DNA of 64,000 nucleotides from Alphaproteobacteria bacterium (GTDB lineage Bacteria > Pseudomonadota > Alphaproteobacteria > Rhizobiales > Methyloligellaceae). Under the pieces are notes generated by a model, which worked only from the letters and a program-made list of their open reading frames with translations, was not told the origin of the DNA and made no database searches. The stretch covers positions 335,308 through 399,307 of the forward strand of contig VGDX01000001.1 of the NCBI GenBank assembly GCA_016869535.1. Reading direction: 5' to 3'. Each line of letters opens with the position of its first letter. The first letter of the stretch is position 1. The position numbers and the translations under genes were made by a program. Positions 8,579-16,756 of the stretch are shown here, piece by piece.

Positions 8579-8741
8579 GTCCAAGCTCTCCTCTCGCTCG
8601 CAACGGATGGCTCGAAACGAGCCGTGCCAGACTCCTTGGAAATAAAAGGCTTACGGGCAATGCGAGTGCCTACAACGCCCTAGCTATGTCTTTTGCCCCC
8701 CTTCGGCAAGGGCAGGCATGACGAATTTCGGGGATGGCCTG

Positions 8742-8870
8742 CTAGGTGCGGGCCAGCACGATATGGCGGAAATGGGAGAGATCGATGGCGCCGCTTTCCA
8801 GCGCCTGGGCCGTGACCAGCGTTGCCACCACCAGGGCGGCAAGAATCAGGATTTCGTGCTTGAGACTCAT
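8742..8870 (-). CDS. possible 42-residue single-helix membrane protein between regB and regA
   Basis: An open frame of 42 codons starting at ATG: MSLKHEILILAALVVA begins it, giving one hydrophobic helix of about 18 residues, then a short tail ending HIVLART. It sits between regB and regA on the same strand, in a gap of about 340 bp that is otherwise unexplained. The ribosome site is weak (GGATGG about 9 nt upstream), so translation is uncertain. I do not recognise a family. Confidence 0.4.
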   Translation of the reverse strand: MSLKHEILILAALVVATLVTAQALESGAIDLSHFRHIVLART

Positions 8871-8915
8871 TGGCGTCACCATCCGCCATAATAAGGCGGC
8901 ATGGTTAACGGAGCG

Positions 8916-10307
8916 TTAGTCTAACTCGCGCGAACCCCATTCCCCCGCGCGCTCGAATCGTCCTCTTGGCCAGACCACCGTGACCACAGCGCCGCTTTGC
9001 GGCGATTCGCGGTTGGCAAGCTCAAGTCGGGCGCCCGAGCGCTCGAGAAGGGTCTTGGCGATGAAGAAGCCAAGGCCCATGCCGACACGGTCGGGGGCAT
9101 CCTCTCCAAATGCCTCATCGGGACGCGTGGTGACGAACGGTTCGCCAAGCTGCTCCAGCACGTTTGGCGGGAAGCCCTTGCCGTCGTCGGCGATGACGAT
9201 CCTCACCTCGTCCTTGGACCAGCGCGCGGTGACATCGACCTTGCTCGTGGCGAAGTCGACCGCGTTCTCAACGAGATTGCCGAGACCGTAAAGGACGCCC
9301 GGGTTACGTTGGGTGATCGGCTCATATGCCGCCGGGCTGTCGGGTTGAACGCCTTCGGCAGGTCCGGTCTCGACTTCGATCGGCACCGCCACCAGACGGT
9401 GCGGCGAAACGACTTCTTCGATGAGATGACTCAAGGAGAGCCGCGAGACGATGACATCGAGCTCTTCGCCGCGTCCGGCCAGCTCGGCAAGTATTTGACG
9501 GCAACGCTCCGCCTGCGCCCTCAAGAGAACGAGATCCTCATAATGCGGATCGGAAGGCTTCACGTCGCGCATCAATTCCTTGGTTACCACGGCGACGGTC
9601 GCCAGCGGCGTGCCGAGACCATGCGCGGCAGCTGCCGCAAGACCGTCGAGCGCAGAGAGCTTCTGCTCGCGCGCCAACACGAGCTCGGCGGCGGCAAGGG
9701 CCTCGGCCATGCGCCGTCCCTCCTCCGCCGTGCGCCAGGAGTAGAAACTTATGAACAAGATGCCCGAGACGAGCGCCGCCCAGACGCCCATCACATAAGG
9801 GAAGGGTAGGACGAGATTGGTGTGATCAAACCAGGGCAGCGGATAATGGAAAGTGGTGAGAAGTGTCGCCGCGCCGATGGCAAGCGCGCCCAGCGCGAAG
9901 ATGATCTTGAGTGGGAGTGTCGAGGCCGACACCGTGACCGGCGCGATGAGCAGGAAGGCGAAAGGATTCTGTAAGCCGCCGGTCAGAAAAAGCATGACCG
10001 CGAGTTGTAGGATATCGTAACCGAGCATGAGGAAGGCATAATGGCTCTTCAACCGGTGGCTGGCCGGAAAGCGGATACGGAGTGCTACGTTAATCCAGGC
10101 CGAGAGCGCGATCACTGCAAGGCAGGCACCGATCGGCAACTCGATGCCGAGCACCCAATAGGCGCCGATCACGGTGATGGTCTGGCCCAGCACCGCGAGC
10201 CAGCGCAGCCTGACGATGGTCTGAAGCCTAAGACGGCTTTCGCCCGCGCGCAGCCATTCCGGTACGGTGGCGGGGCGGGTGGTTTGACTATGGTCGAGCG
10301 CGGTCAT
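8916..10307 (-). CDS. regB: redox-sensing histidine kinase RegB/ActS/PrrB
   Basis: A 463-residue kinase with about six N-terminal membrane helices (residues 30-190). The quinone-binding motif GGLQNPF at 110-116 and the H-box AAAAHGLGTPL with H229 are diagnostic of RegB. The redox-active Cys is C269 in ERCRQIL. The ATPase domain follows (NLVENAVDFA, DDGKGFP, GMGLGFF). It phosphorylates RegA when the quinone pool and cytochrome oxidase signal low oxygen. The gene is divergent from the ABC exporter-senC operon with only 63 bp between starts. Confidence 0.95.
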   Translation of the reverse strand: MTALDHSQTTRPATVPEWLRAGESRLRLQTIVRLRWLAVLGQTITVIGAYWVLGIELPIGACLAVIALSAWINVALRIRFPASHRLKSHYAFLMLGYDILQLAVMLFLTGGLQNPFAFLLIAPVTVSASTLPLKIIFALGALAIGAATLLTTFHYPLPWFDHTNLVLPFPYVMGVWAALVSGILFISFYSWRTAEEGRRMAEALAAAELVLAREQKLSALDGLAAAAAHGLGTPLATVAVVTKELMRDVKPSDPHYEDLVLLRAQAERCRQILAELAGRGEELDVIVSRLSLSHLIEEVVSPHRLVAVPIEVETGPAEGVQPDSPAAYEPITQRNPGVLYGLGNLVENAVDFATSKVDVTARWSKDEVRIVIADDGKGFPPNVLEQLGEPFVTTRPDEAFGEDAPDRVGMGLGFFIAKTLLERSGARLELANRESPQSGAVVTVVWPRGRFERAGEWGSRELD

Positions 10308-10370
10308 AGGTGAATTCTAGCACGGAGCCCCAGTCATAATTCCGACAAAGCAGGCGCGCAGCGCAAGGCC

Positions 10371-11177
10371 ATGGACAAGAGTATCGGCAATTTGGCTGAC
10401 AGAGCCGGTTTTGGCGGATCGGGCCTCCCCGTGGTGGTACGCGATCTCACCAAGCGCTACGGCGCCGTTACCGCGGTTGACGGCATAAGCTTCGCACTGC
10501 ACCCAGCAACGACGGTGGCGCTGCTCGGCGGCAACGGTGCGGGCAAGACTACGACCATCGCCATGCTGCTCGGCCTCGTCATGCCCACTTCGGGCGAGGT
10601 CAGGGTTTTCGGCGCCGATATGAGTACCAACCGCGGCGCGGTGGCCCACAGGATGAATTTCCAGAGCCCCTATGTCGATCTGCCGATGCGCCTCACCGTG
10701 AAGGAAAACCTCACCGTCTATGCCGGGCTTTACGGCGTCGCCAACGTTGCCGAGCGCGTCGCCTATATCGCTAACGACTTGCAGATCGAGTCTTTGCTCG
10801 ACCGGCCGACCGGCAAGCTCTCGGCCGGGCAAAAGACACGTGTCGGGCTTGCTAAGGCCTTGCTCAACGCGCCAGAGCTGCTGCTTCTTGACGAGCCCAC
10901 GGCCTCGCTTGATCCCGACACCGCCGACTGGATCAGAGGCAAGCTTAAGGCTTACGCGCAAGAGCGCGGCGCTACGCTGCTCGTCGCCTCACACAATATG
11001 ACGGAAGTGGAGCGGCTCGCCGACCGGGTCATCCTGCTGCATGCCGGCCGGATCATCGAGGACGACACGCCGGCGAGACTGATCGAAACTTACGGGCGCG
11101 AAACCCTTGAGGACGTTTTTCTCGACGTGGTACGCGGCCGCGTCAAGCAGGCCGTGCCGGAACGGAAAGCATCATGA
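10371..11177 (+). CDS. ABC transporter ATP-binding protein
   Basis: A 268-residue ATPase of the ABC-2 exporter class (CcmA/NodI-like). Walker A is GGNGAGKTTT, the signature is LSAGQKTRVGLAKALL, Walker B is LLLLDEPTASLDPD and the switch His lies in VASHNMTEVE. It overlaps the permease gene by 4 nt (ATGA) and the permease abuts senC, so all three are one operon. That setting points to a role in respiratory or redox maturation, but the cargo is unknown. Confidence 0.88.
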   Translation: MDKSIGNLADRAGFGGSGLPVVVRDLTKRYGAVTAVDGISFALHPATTVALLGGNGAGKTTTIAMLLGLVMPTSGEVRVFGADMSTNRGAVAHRMNFQSPYVDLPMRLTVKENLTVYAGLYGVANVAERVAYIANDLQIESLLDRPTGKLSAGQKTRVGLAKALLNAPELLLLDEPTASLDPDTADWIRGKLKAYAQERGATLLVASHNMTEVERLADRVILLHAGRIIEDDTPARLIETYGRETLEDVFLDVVRGRVKQAVPERKAS

Positions 11178-12031
11178 CCGCGACAAGCGCCATAAGAAGC
11201 GGCGCGGTGCCGCTGCTTCTACCACCGACGGGCTTGCATGCCTCGCTCCGGCGCATCTCGGCGCTCGTTCAGCGCTACATGTATCTATTGCGCAGCTCGG
11301 GGGTGAGGTTGATCGAGCTGATCTACTGGCCGTTCCTGCAGATGCTTACCTGGGGCTTCCTGCAGAAATATCTCGCCGATACCACGTCGCCGCTCGCCAT
11401 GGCCGCGGGCGTACTGATCGGCTCGGTTCTGCTTTGGGACATTCTGTTCCGCTCCAAGATCGGTTTCTCCACCACCTTCATCGAGGAGATGTGGTCGCGG
11501 AATCTCGGCAATCTGCTCACCAGTCCCTTGCGGCCGTTCGAGCTCGTTGCCGGCTTGAGTGTATGGAGCATTATCCGTCTGCTTGTCGGCATGGTGCCGG
11601 TCACGCTTGCCGCCTATTTCATCTTCGGCTTCAACCTGCTCGATCTCGGCCTGCCGCTCGCCGCATTCTTCGGCGTGCTGGTGCTGACGAGCTGGGCGCT
11701 CGGGCTGATCGCCGCAGGGGTCATATTGCGTTATGGGCTCGGCGCAGAGGAGCTTGCCTGGTCGCTCGCCTTTTTGCTCTTACCGCTCTGCTGCGTGTAC
11801 TATCCCGTATCGGTTCTGCCAGATTGGCTGCAGCCCGTTGCACTCGCGCTACCCCCGACCCACGTGTTCGAAGGCATGCGATCAATTCTGTTGCACAACA
11901 CCTTCGATGTGACCCAACTCTGGTGGGCGCTCGGCTTGAACGCGATCTATCTGATCGTGGGTTATATGACCTTCAGCCGTTTCCTGGCCAGCGCCAAGGT
12001 CAACGGCACGCTCTTACGATTGGGTGAGTAA
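11174..12031 (+). CDS. ABC-2 type transporter permease
   Basis: A 285-residue integral membrane protein with about six helices, of the NodJ/ABC-2 class; the region ALGLIAAGVILRYG and the later YYPVSVLPDWLQPVALALPPTHVFEG are typical of ABC-2 exporters. It is the membrane partner of the preceding ATPase. The next gene, senC, starts at the base after its TAA, so the two are tightly coupled. Substrate unknown; the linkage to senC and regB suggests respiratory or copper-related export (inference). Confidence 0.88.
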   Translation: MTATSAIRSGAVPLLLPPTGLHASLRRISALVQRYMYLLRSSGVRLIELIYWPFLQMLTWGFLQKYLADTTSPLAMAAGVLIGSVLLWDILFRSKIGFSTTFIEEMWSRNLGNLLTSPLRPFELVAGLSVWSIIRLLVGMVPVTLAAYFIFGFNLLDLGLPLAAFFGVLVLTSWALGLIAAGVILRYGLGAEELAWSLAFLLLPLCCVYYPVSVLPDWLQPVALALPPTHVFEGMRSILLHNTFDVTQLWWALGLNAIYLIVGYMTFSRFLASAKVNGTLLRLGE

Positions 12032-12637
12032 ATGCAGCGTCGTCTGCTTGCGGTCATTATAGCCGGCTTTCTCATTGGCGCTCTCGGTGGCGCTGCGGCG
12101 CTCATCATGAGTCAGGCTACGTCGGGCGCGAAAGTAACCACCACCGGCAAGGCGCTTGTCGGCGGTCCCTTCACCCTTGTCGGCGAGAAGGGGACGGTCA
12201 CTGACCGCGATTTCCGCGGGCGCCACATGCTCGTGTTCTTTGGCTTTACCCATTGTCCGGATATTTGCCCTGCCGAGCTTCAGGTGATGGCCACGAGCCT
12301 CGGTGAATTGGGCGACAAGGCGAACGATGTGGTGCCGATCTTCATCACGCTCGATCCAGAGCGCGACACGCCAGAGGTGGTCGCAAGCTATGTGAAAAAT
12401 TTCGGACCCGAGTTCGTCGGGTTGACCGGCTCACCCGAGGCCATCGCAGAAGCGGCCAAGTCGTATCGTGTGGCTTACTCCAAATTCACGCCCGAGGGCG
12501 CGGAAGACGCCGGTAATTACAGCATCGACCACACTGCGCTCGTTTACCTCATGGGCCCTGACGGCGAGTTCATCACGCATATTCCTTATGGCACTCCGGC
12601 AGCCAAGATGACCGAGACGCTGCGGCGCTATCTTTAG
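12032..12637 (+). CDS. senC: SCO1/SenC copper chaperone-like thiol protein
   Basis: A membrane-anchored thioredoxin-fold protein of 201 residues that delivers copper to, or reduces, the CuA site of cytochrome oxidase. One N-terminal helix (residues 4-28) anchors it; CPDICP at 75-80 holds the two copper-binding cysteines and H167 in IDHTALVYL is the third ligand. senC adjoins regB in several alphaproteobacteria, where it also affects RegB signalling. Here it is last in an operon with an ABC exporter and converges on the cyclase gene with a 6-nt gap. Confidence 0.92.
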   Translation: MQRRLLAVIIAGFLIGALGGAAALIMSQATSGAKVTTTGKALVGGPFTLVGEKGTVTDRDFRGRHMLVFFGFTHCPDICPAELQVMATSLGELGDKANDVVPIFITLDPERDTPEVVASYVKNFGPEFVGLTGSPEAIAEAAKSYRVAYSKFTPEGAEDAGNYSIDHTALVYLMGPDGEFITHIPYGTPAAKMTETLRRYL

Positions 12638-12643
12638 ACGAAT

Positions 12644-14851
12644 TTATGCAGAAGACACACTCCGCTGCCTGGAGGCTTGCGTCTTTTTCAGCGCCACCTC
12701 CGCAGGTTTCGGCGCCAAGAGGCCACGCAGGAACGATTCGGTTTCCGGCGGCACCGAGGTAAAGCGCAAGCAGACGTCGGTATCGTTCCCATCAACGGTC
12801 CCAACGATCTTGGCATAGACGGAGCCCGGGACATCTAGGAACTGCATCTTGAGATTGCTCAACTCGGGCACCGGGCCGTCCAGCTTGGCCTCAGCCGACT
12901 TGGCCGCGAGCTTGGTTAGTCGGCCTTTGTGTGTCGTCCCGTCGATCTCGCTTGCCTCAACCACCTCGTATCGGAAGGGGACTTCATCGGTGAGCAGCAC
13001 GAAGGTCTCGACGCTGTCGCTCAGGAGAAGTTTATGCGAGCCGCCAATCCCCAAGACCTCGTAGAGGGTGACTGGATGTTCGATGCCCTTCGCTTTCACC
13101 TCCATCTCTTTGCCAAGTTTTAGGATCGAGCCGACCTCCTGCCGCGTCACCTCCGAGATCAGCACTTGACCGCCCGTGGTGAAGGACTGGACACGCGAAG
13201 TGAGGTTCACGTTGTTTCCCACCACGCCGTATTTCATGCGCTCCGGTGAGCCGATATTGCCCACCACCACCTGACCCGAATGGACGCCGATGCCCATCTC
13301 GATCTCAGGCAGATCTTCCGCACGGTTTTGCCTGTTGATCTCGGCCATGGCGAGCTGCATTGCCACGGCGCAAGCCACGGCACGTTCGCCGTCGTTTTCC
13401 TTCCAGACCGGTGCTCCAAACAGAACGAAGATGGCATCGCCGATGAACTCGTCGATCGTGCCCTGATATTGCTTGATGATGGAGATCATGGTCGTGAGAT
13501 AACGGTTGAGCAGTGCCACAACACGTTCCGGCGGCAGCCGCTCCGACAGCGAGGTGAAGCCGCGCAGGTCTGTCATCATCATGGTTATCTTGCGCTTCTC
13601 GCCGCCCATTTGCAGGCCGCTCGGCGATTCGAGCACGGTGTCGACCACCTCGTCGGTGAGATAGCGCCCGAAGGTTTCTCGGATGAACCGGTTGCGCAGC
13701 TCGACTTGCTCGGCGAGGCGCTGCAATTCGGCTTCGACGCGCTTACGGTCGGATACGTCAGCCCACGAGCCCACGATTTCCTGCGGCTTGCCTTCCGAGT
13801 CGTGGGTTACGGTGAGAGTGTCCTGGATCCAGATGTAATGCCCGTCGCGGTGGCGGAAGCGGTATTCAAGGCTGCCTCCTCCCTGTTTGATCAGCCGATC
13901 GAGGTCGCCGAACACACGATCGGCATCCTCGGGATGAAGGCGCTTGACCCAGAACTTCTTGTCATCGCGCATTTCCCATGGTGCGTACCCCATGATCGAA
14001 TCCAAATTTTCGCTGACGAAGGTACAGGCGTAATCCCCTGTCACCTGCGTTGTGTAGATGATCGCGGGGCTCGCGCCGACCAGCGTCTCGAGATCGTTCA
14101 TCACCGCCATGCGCTCGCCGAGCGCCTGCTCGGCCTGTTTGCGGCCGGAGATATCAGCCCAAGAGCCGACAATCTCGAAAGGTCGTCCCTGATCGTCCTG
14201 GATGACGCGGAACGTATCCTGAATCCAGATGTAATGCCCGTCCCGGTGACGGAAACGATATTCGACGGCGCCACCACCTTGCTCGATGAGAGGGGGCATT
14301 TCGGCAAATACGTGGGGCGCATCCTCTGGATGCAGGCGAACCGTCCAGAAATCCTTGTCTTCGAGCATCTCCCAAGCCGAGAATCCCATGATGCGGGAGA
14401 CGTTTTCGCTGACGAAGGTGCAGGTATAGTCACTCGCCTGGTTGGTGTAGACGATGGCTGGTGTGACGGTCATGAGGTACTGCAACCGCTCACGCGCCGT
14501 TTTCAGCTCGGTGGTGCGTTCCTCGACCCGCTTCTCCAGTTCGTCATGGGTGCGGCGAAGCTCACCTTCCTCGCGTTTGCGCGCCCGAAGGTCGGTGGCG
14601 AAGGCGACCATGCCGGTCTCGGCGCCGTCTTTGTCAAGGAGGACGGAGGCTGACATGAGAACGGGAATGGTCCCCCCGTCCTTGGTGCGGAGCGCGCTCT
14701 CGAAGCCTGCAGCCGTGCCGCCGCGTTTGCGCATTTCGCGCATAATCTCGCGGGCGCGGTCCTCGTTCTCGTAAAGAACGATTGTGCTCCGGCCGATCAC
14801 GTCGCCGGCGCGGTAGCCGAGCAACGTCTCGGCGCTCTCATTGAACAGCAC
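12644..14851 (-). CDS. PAS-linked class III nucleotide cyclase, C-terminal part after an in-frame TAG
   Basis: The open frame resumes after a TAG codon and first offers a GTG start with no ribosome site. It holds the end of one PAS domain, two more PAS/PAC modules (each with a near-identical YRFRHRDGHYIWIQDT block), and a class III cyclase domain: metal-binding Asp in MTDLRGFTS and IGDAIF, and the transition-state Asn/Arg in NNVNLTSR. The two base-specifying positions read E (IDEFIGD) and G (KYGVVGN), not the Lys/Asp usual for ATP. A C-terminal 140 residues may be PilZ-like (weak). Without its N-terminal part and a proper start, expression is doubtful. Confidence 0.75.
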   Translation of the reverse strand: MLFNESAETLLGYRAGDVIGRSTIVLYENEDRAREIMREMRKRGGTAAGFESALRTKDGGTIPVLMSASVLLDKDGAETGMVAFATDLRARKREEGELRRTHDELEKRVEERTTELKTARERLQYLMTVTPAIVYTNQASDYTCTFVSENVSRIMGFSAWEMLEDKDFWTVRLHPEDAPHVFAEMPPLIEQGGGAVEYRFRHRDGHYIWIQDTFRVIQDDQGRPFEIVGSWADISGRKQAEQALGERMAVMNDLETLVGASPAIIYTTQVTGDYACTFVSENLDSIMGYAPWEMRDDKKFWVKRLHPEDADRVFGDLDRLIKQGGGSLEYRFRHRDGHYIWIQDTLTVTHDSEGKPQEIVGSWADVSDRKRVEAELQRLAEQVELRNRFIRETFGRYLTDEVVDTVLESPSGLQMGGEKRKITMMMTDLRGFTSLSERLPPERVVALLNRYLTTMISIIKQYQGTIDEFIGDAIFVLFGAPVWKENDGERAVACAVAMQLAMAEINRQNRAEDLPEIEMGIGVHSGQVVVGNIGSPERMKYGVVGNNVNLTSRVQSFTTGGQVLISEVTRQEVGSILKLGKEMEVKAKGIEHPVTLYEVLGIGGSHKLLLSDSVETFVLLTDEVPFRYEVVEASEIDGTTHKGRLTKLAAKSAEAKLDGPVPELSNLKMQFLDVPGSVYAKIVGTVDGNDTDVCLRFTSVPPETESFLRGLLAPKPAEVALKKTQASRQRSVSSA

Positions 14852-14977
14852 GACCTTGTTCTGTTTATCGGCGGCAATGATGGCGTCGGGCGAGCTCTCA
14901 ATCAGACGGGTGAGGTAACGCTTGGTCTCCTGAAGTTCCGCGTTGGCATCGAGGGCCGTTTGTTCAGCCTGCTTGCG

Positions 14978-15532
14978 CTAATTGATATCGGCCCAGGCGC
15001 CGACGAGCTCCAGCGGATTGCCGGTGTCGTCATAGATGACCTTGAAGGTGTCCTGGATCCAGATGTAGTCGCCGCCTCGGCGCTTGAAACGGTACTCGAC
15101 CGTCCCACCACCGCGCTCGATCAGGGGCGACATCTCGGCAAGCACTCTCTTCGCGTCTTCTGGATGGAGATGATCTGGCCAGCATTTCGGATCGGTGGTC
15201 ATCTCCTCGGGCGAGCAACCCAGGATCGAGACGACATTGTTGCTGACGAACGTGCAGGTATAGTCGCCGGAGGCTTGCGTCGTGTAGATGATGGCGGGGC
15301 TTACACTGAGCAGATATTGCAGGCGCTGCCGCGTCCCTTTCAGCTCGGTCTGGATGGCCTCATGGTCAGTTTCGAAGGATTCGAGCTTGCTTATGCGACT
15401 GCGTAGGCTCTCGATCTCGTCGAGAAGCTCTTGCCTTGACTTCTTCGCATCGCTCTTGGCGGCTGAAGAAGCGGAGCCGAGCGCCGTTGTACTCGTTTTT
15501 GCCTCCCTCAAGGGATGGCCAGACTCAACCAT
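14978..15532 (-). CDS. PAS-linked cyclase, N-terminal part ending at TAG
   Basis: A 184-residue product: an N-terminal linker with a coiled coil (residues 30-65, SRQELLDEIESLRSRISKLE) followed by one PAS/PAC module ending LVGAWADIN. AAGGAGG stands 8 nt before the ATG, an excellent start. The other PAS modules of the gene read WADISGRKQAEQ at this point; here the frame reads WADIN, TAG, RKQAEQ, so one codon has become a stop and the remaining gene continues in the same frame. Confidence 0.75.
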   Translation of the reverse strand: MVESGHPLREAKTSTTALGSASSAAKSDAKKSRQELLDEIESLRSRISKLESFETDHEAIQTELKGTRQRLQYLLSVSPAIIYTTQASGDYTCTFVSNNVVSILGCSPEEMTTDPKCWPDHLHPEDAKRVLAEMSPLIERGGGTVEYRFKRRGGDYIWIQDTFKVIYDDTGNPLELVGAWADIN

Positions 15533-15671
15533 ATCCAGCGCCTCCTTGAGAGGCTCACTTCCCGCCGGCTGAAACCGCTTTGGCCATTTATCGCATAATC
15601 GGGGCAGGAGTCTTGGGGAAGTTGCGGCGCAACAAGGCTCCCGGTTTGGTTTTGGTTAATCCTCGGGGGGC

Positions 15672-16382
15672 CTATTCGCCAGTGGCGTCGTGCACCATTT
15701 CTTCCAGACGGTCGACATCCTTGACCAGCAACGCCGCGCCCTTCCGCTCGATCAGGCCAATCCTCGCGAGCCGGTTGAGCTCGCGGGTAACCGCCTCCCG
15801 ATGCGTGCTGATGCGGCTGGCGATTTCCACATGAGTCGGTGCCGGAACAATGCGCGCGGTCTTCCCCTGCCGCGATCCGAGACTCGCCAACCGCAGCAAT
15901 TCGGCCTGGATGCGGTTGTTCACGGCAAGCGTGCTGAACTCGTAGATGCGCGTCGTCAAGGCACGGATCGTCTTCACGAGCCGCGGCAGCAGCGCCTGGG
16001 CGAGGCCGGTCTCGGATAGCGGCAAGTCCCGGAAGGTCGATCCGGGCATTGAGGCGATGATGCAATTGGTGCGCGCCTCGACGCTTGCCGAGCGCGGTCC
16101 CTGATCGATGGCGGGGAATTCGCCGAAAGTCTCACCGCCCCCCAATTCGCGGAAACTTACCGCCTTACCGGCCGTGGAATAGATGGTGACGCGTACTTCG
16201 CCGAGCGCCACGAAGAACACGTCATCCGATGCATCGAGATAGCTGACAATGGGCTCGCCCGGCACATAGTGCCGCCACGCGCAACGCTGCTCGATGCGTC
16301 GGACACTCTCGGACGGCAGACCGGAAAATATGGCGATGCGCGCCAGCGAGTGGCGCTTATCCATGGTCTCGGGCTGTGCCAT
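15672..16382 (-). CDS. Crp/Fnr-family transcription regulator with conserved cyclic-nucleotide cassette
   Basis: A 236-residue regulator: cNMP-binding beta-barrel, a long dimer helix and a winged HTH (HVEIASRISTHREAVTRELNRL). The phosphate-binding cassette reads FGEFPAIDQGPRSASV, which keeps the Gly-Glu and Arg-Ser-Ala at the spacing seen in cAMP-binding domains, so nucleotide binding is plausible. No N-terminal cysteine cluster for FeS is present in the chosen protein. The start is the ATG preceded by GGGGGAG; a longer frame upstream lacks such a site. It is divergent from two small membrane-protein genes and upstream of the cyclase gene. Confidence 0.85.
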   Translation of the reverse strand: MAQPETMDKRHSLARIAIFSGLPSESVRRIEQRCAWRHYVPGEPIVSYLDASDDVFFVALGEVRVTIYSTAGKAVSFRELGGGETFGEFPAIDQGPRSASVEARTNCIIASMPGSTFRDLPLSETGLAQALLPRLVKTIRALTTRIYEFSTLAVNNRIQAELLRLASLGSRQGKTARIVPAPTHVEIASRISTHREAVTRELNRLARIGLIERKGAALLVKDVDRLEEMVHDATGE

Positions 16383-16458
16383 GCGGCTCCCCCTGGATAC
16401 CGTCCTAGCCGGCAAACAATAGCCGAGAGGGCTGGGATTTACCCAAAAAAGAGACGTG

Positions 16459-16474
16459 TTTGTCGTGTGACAAA
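16459..16474. promoter_or_regulatory. perfect Crp/Fnr-type palindrome
   Basis: TTTGTC - GTGT - GACAAA is a perfect inverted repeat with the spacing and TTG-N8-CAA core of Crp/Fnr-family operators. It lies in the 181-bp divergent region, 76 bp before the regulator start and 89 bp before the first small gene, so it can serve both autoregulation and control of the small genes. The half-site GTC differs from Fnr (GAT) and resembles Dnr/NnrR-class sites. Confidence 0.65.
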
Positions 16475-16563
16475 TGCCACAGCGAGAATCCGCGGGTCGG
16501 CGCATGTTCTCCTCACGCTGGAGCTCGAGATGGTCTTGAGCAGCGAATTTTGGAGGACTTGAA

Positions 16564-16713
16564 ATGACCCGCTCAACGAAACAGGTTCCCGCTTTCCATG
16601 CGGACCGTTCTTTCCCCTATGTGCTGGTGTGCAGCACGCTCGGCACGGTCATCAGCCTTGCCGCGGTCTGGATCAGCACTGCCCTACAAGTCGCGCCAGT
16701 TCTCGTCGCCTAG
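16564..16713 (+). CDS. 49-residue single-helix membrane protein, first of a tandem pair
   Basis: GGAGGA lies 7 nt before the ATG. The protein has a polar N terminus of about 17 residues, then one hydrophobic helix (YVLVCSTLGTVISLAAVWIS) and a short hydrophobic end. It aligns along its length with the next small protein (F-P-x-x-L-x-x-S-T-x-G-T near the helix start, then A-A-x-W-I). I do not recognise the family. The setting suggests control by the divergent Crp/Fnr regulator. Confidence 0.6.
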   Translation: MTRSTKQVPAFHADRSFPYVLVCSTLGTVISLAAVWISTALQVAPVLVA

Positions 16714-16756
16714 GTACTCTCACCTGACGACAAAACCACAACGGAGGATAACCGCC

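Larger units (their letters stand above)
12644..15532 (-). pseudogene. full-length PAS x4 - class III cyclase gene interrupted by one TAG
   Basis: Reading through TAG at 14978-14980 gives one 962-residue protein: coiled coil, four PAS domains, class III cyclase and a C-terminal extension. Both sides are in the same frame with no indel, and the flanks match the sister PAS repeats. The stop is therefore a recent nonsense change, a base-calling error, or a suppressed amber. The gene lies just downstream of a Crp/Fnr regulator gene on the same strand (139 bp gap). Confidence 0.65.

Noticed and set aside
10317..10961. 214-codon minus-strand frame opposite the ABC ATPase
   Set aside because: It mirrors the well-supported ATPase and has no recognisable motif.
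13280..14653. 457-codon plus-strand frame opposite the cyclase
   Set aside because: It is the antisense shadow of the PAS and cyclase repeats; no ribosome site or motif.
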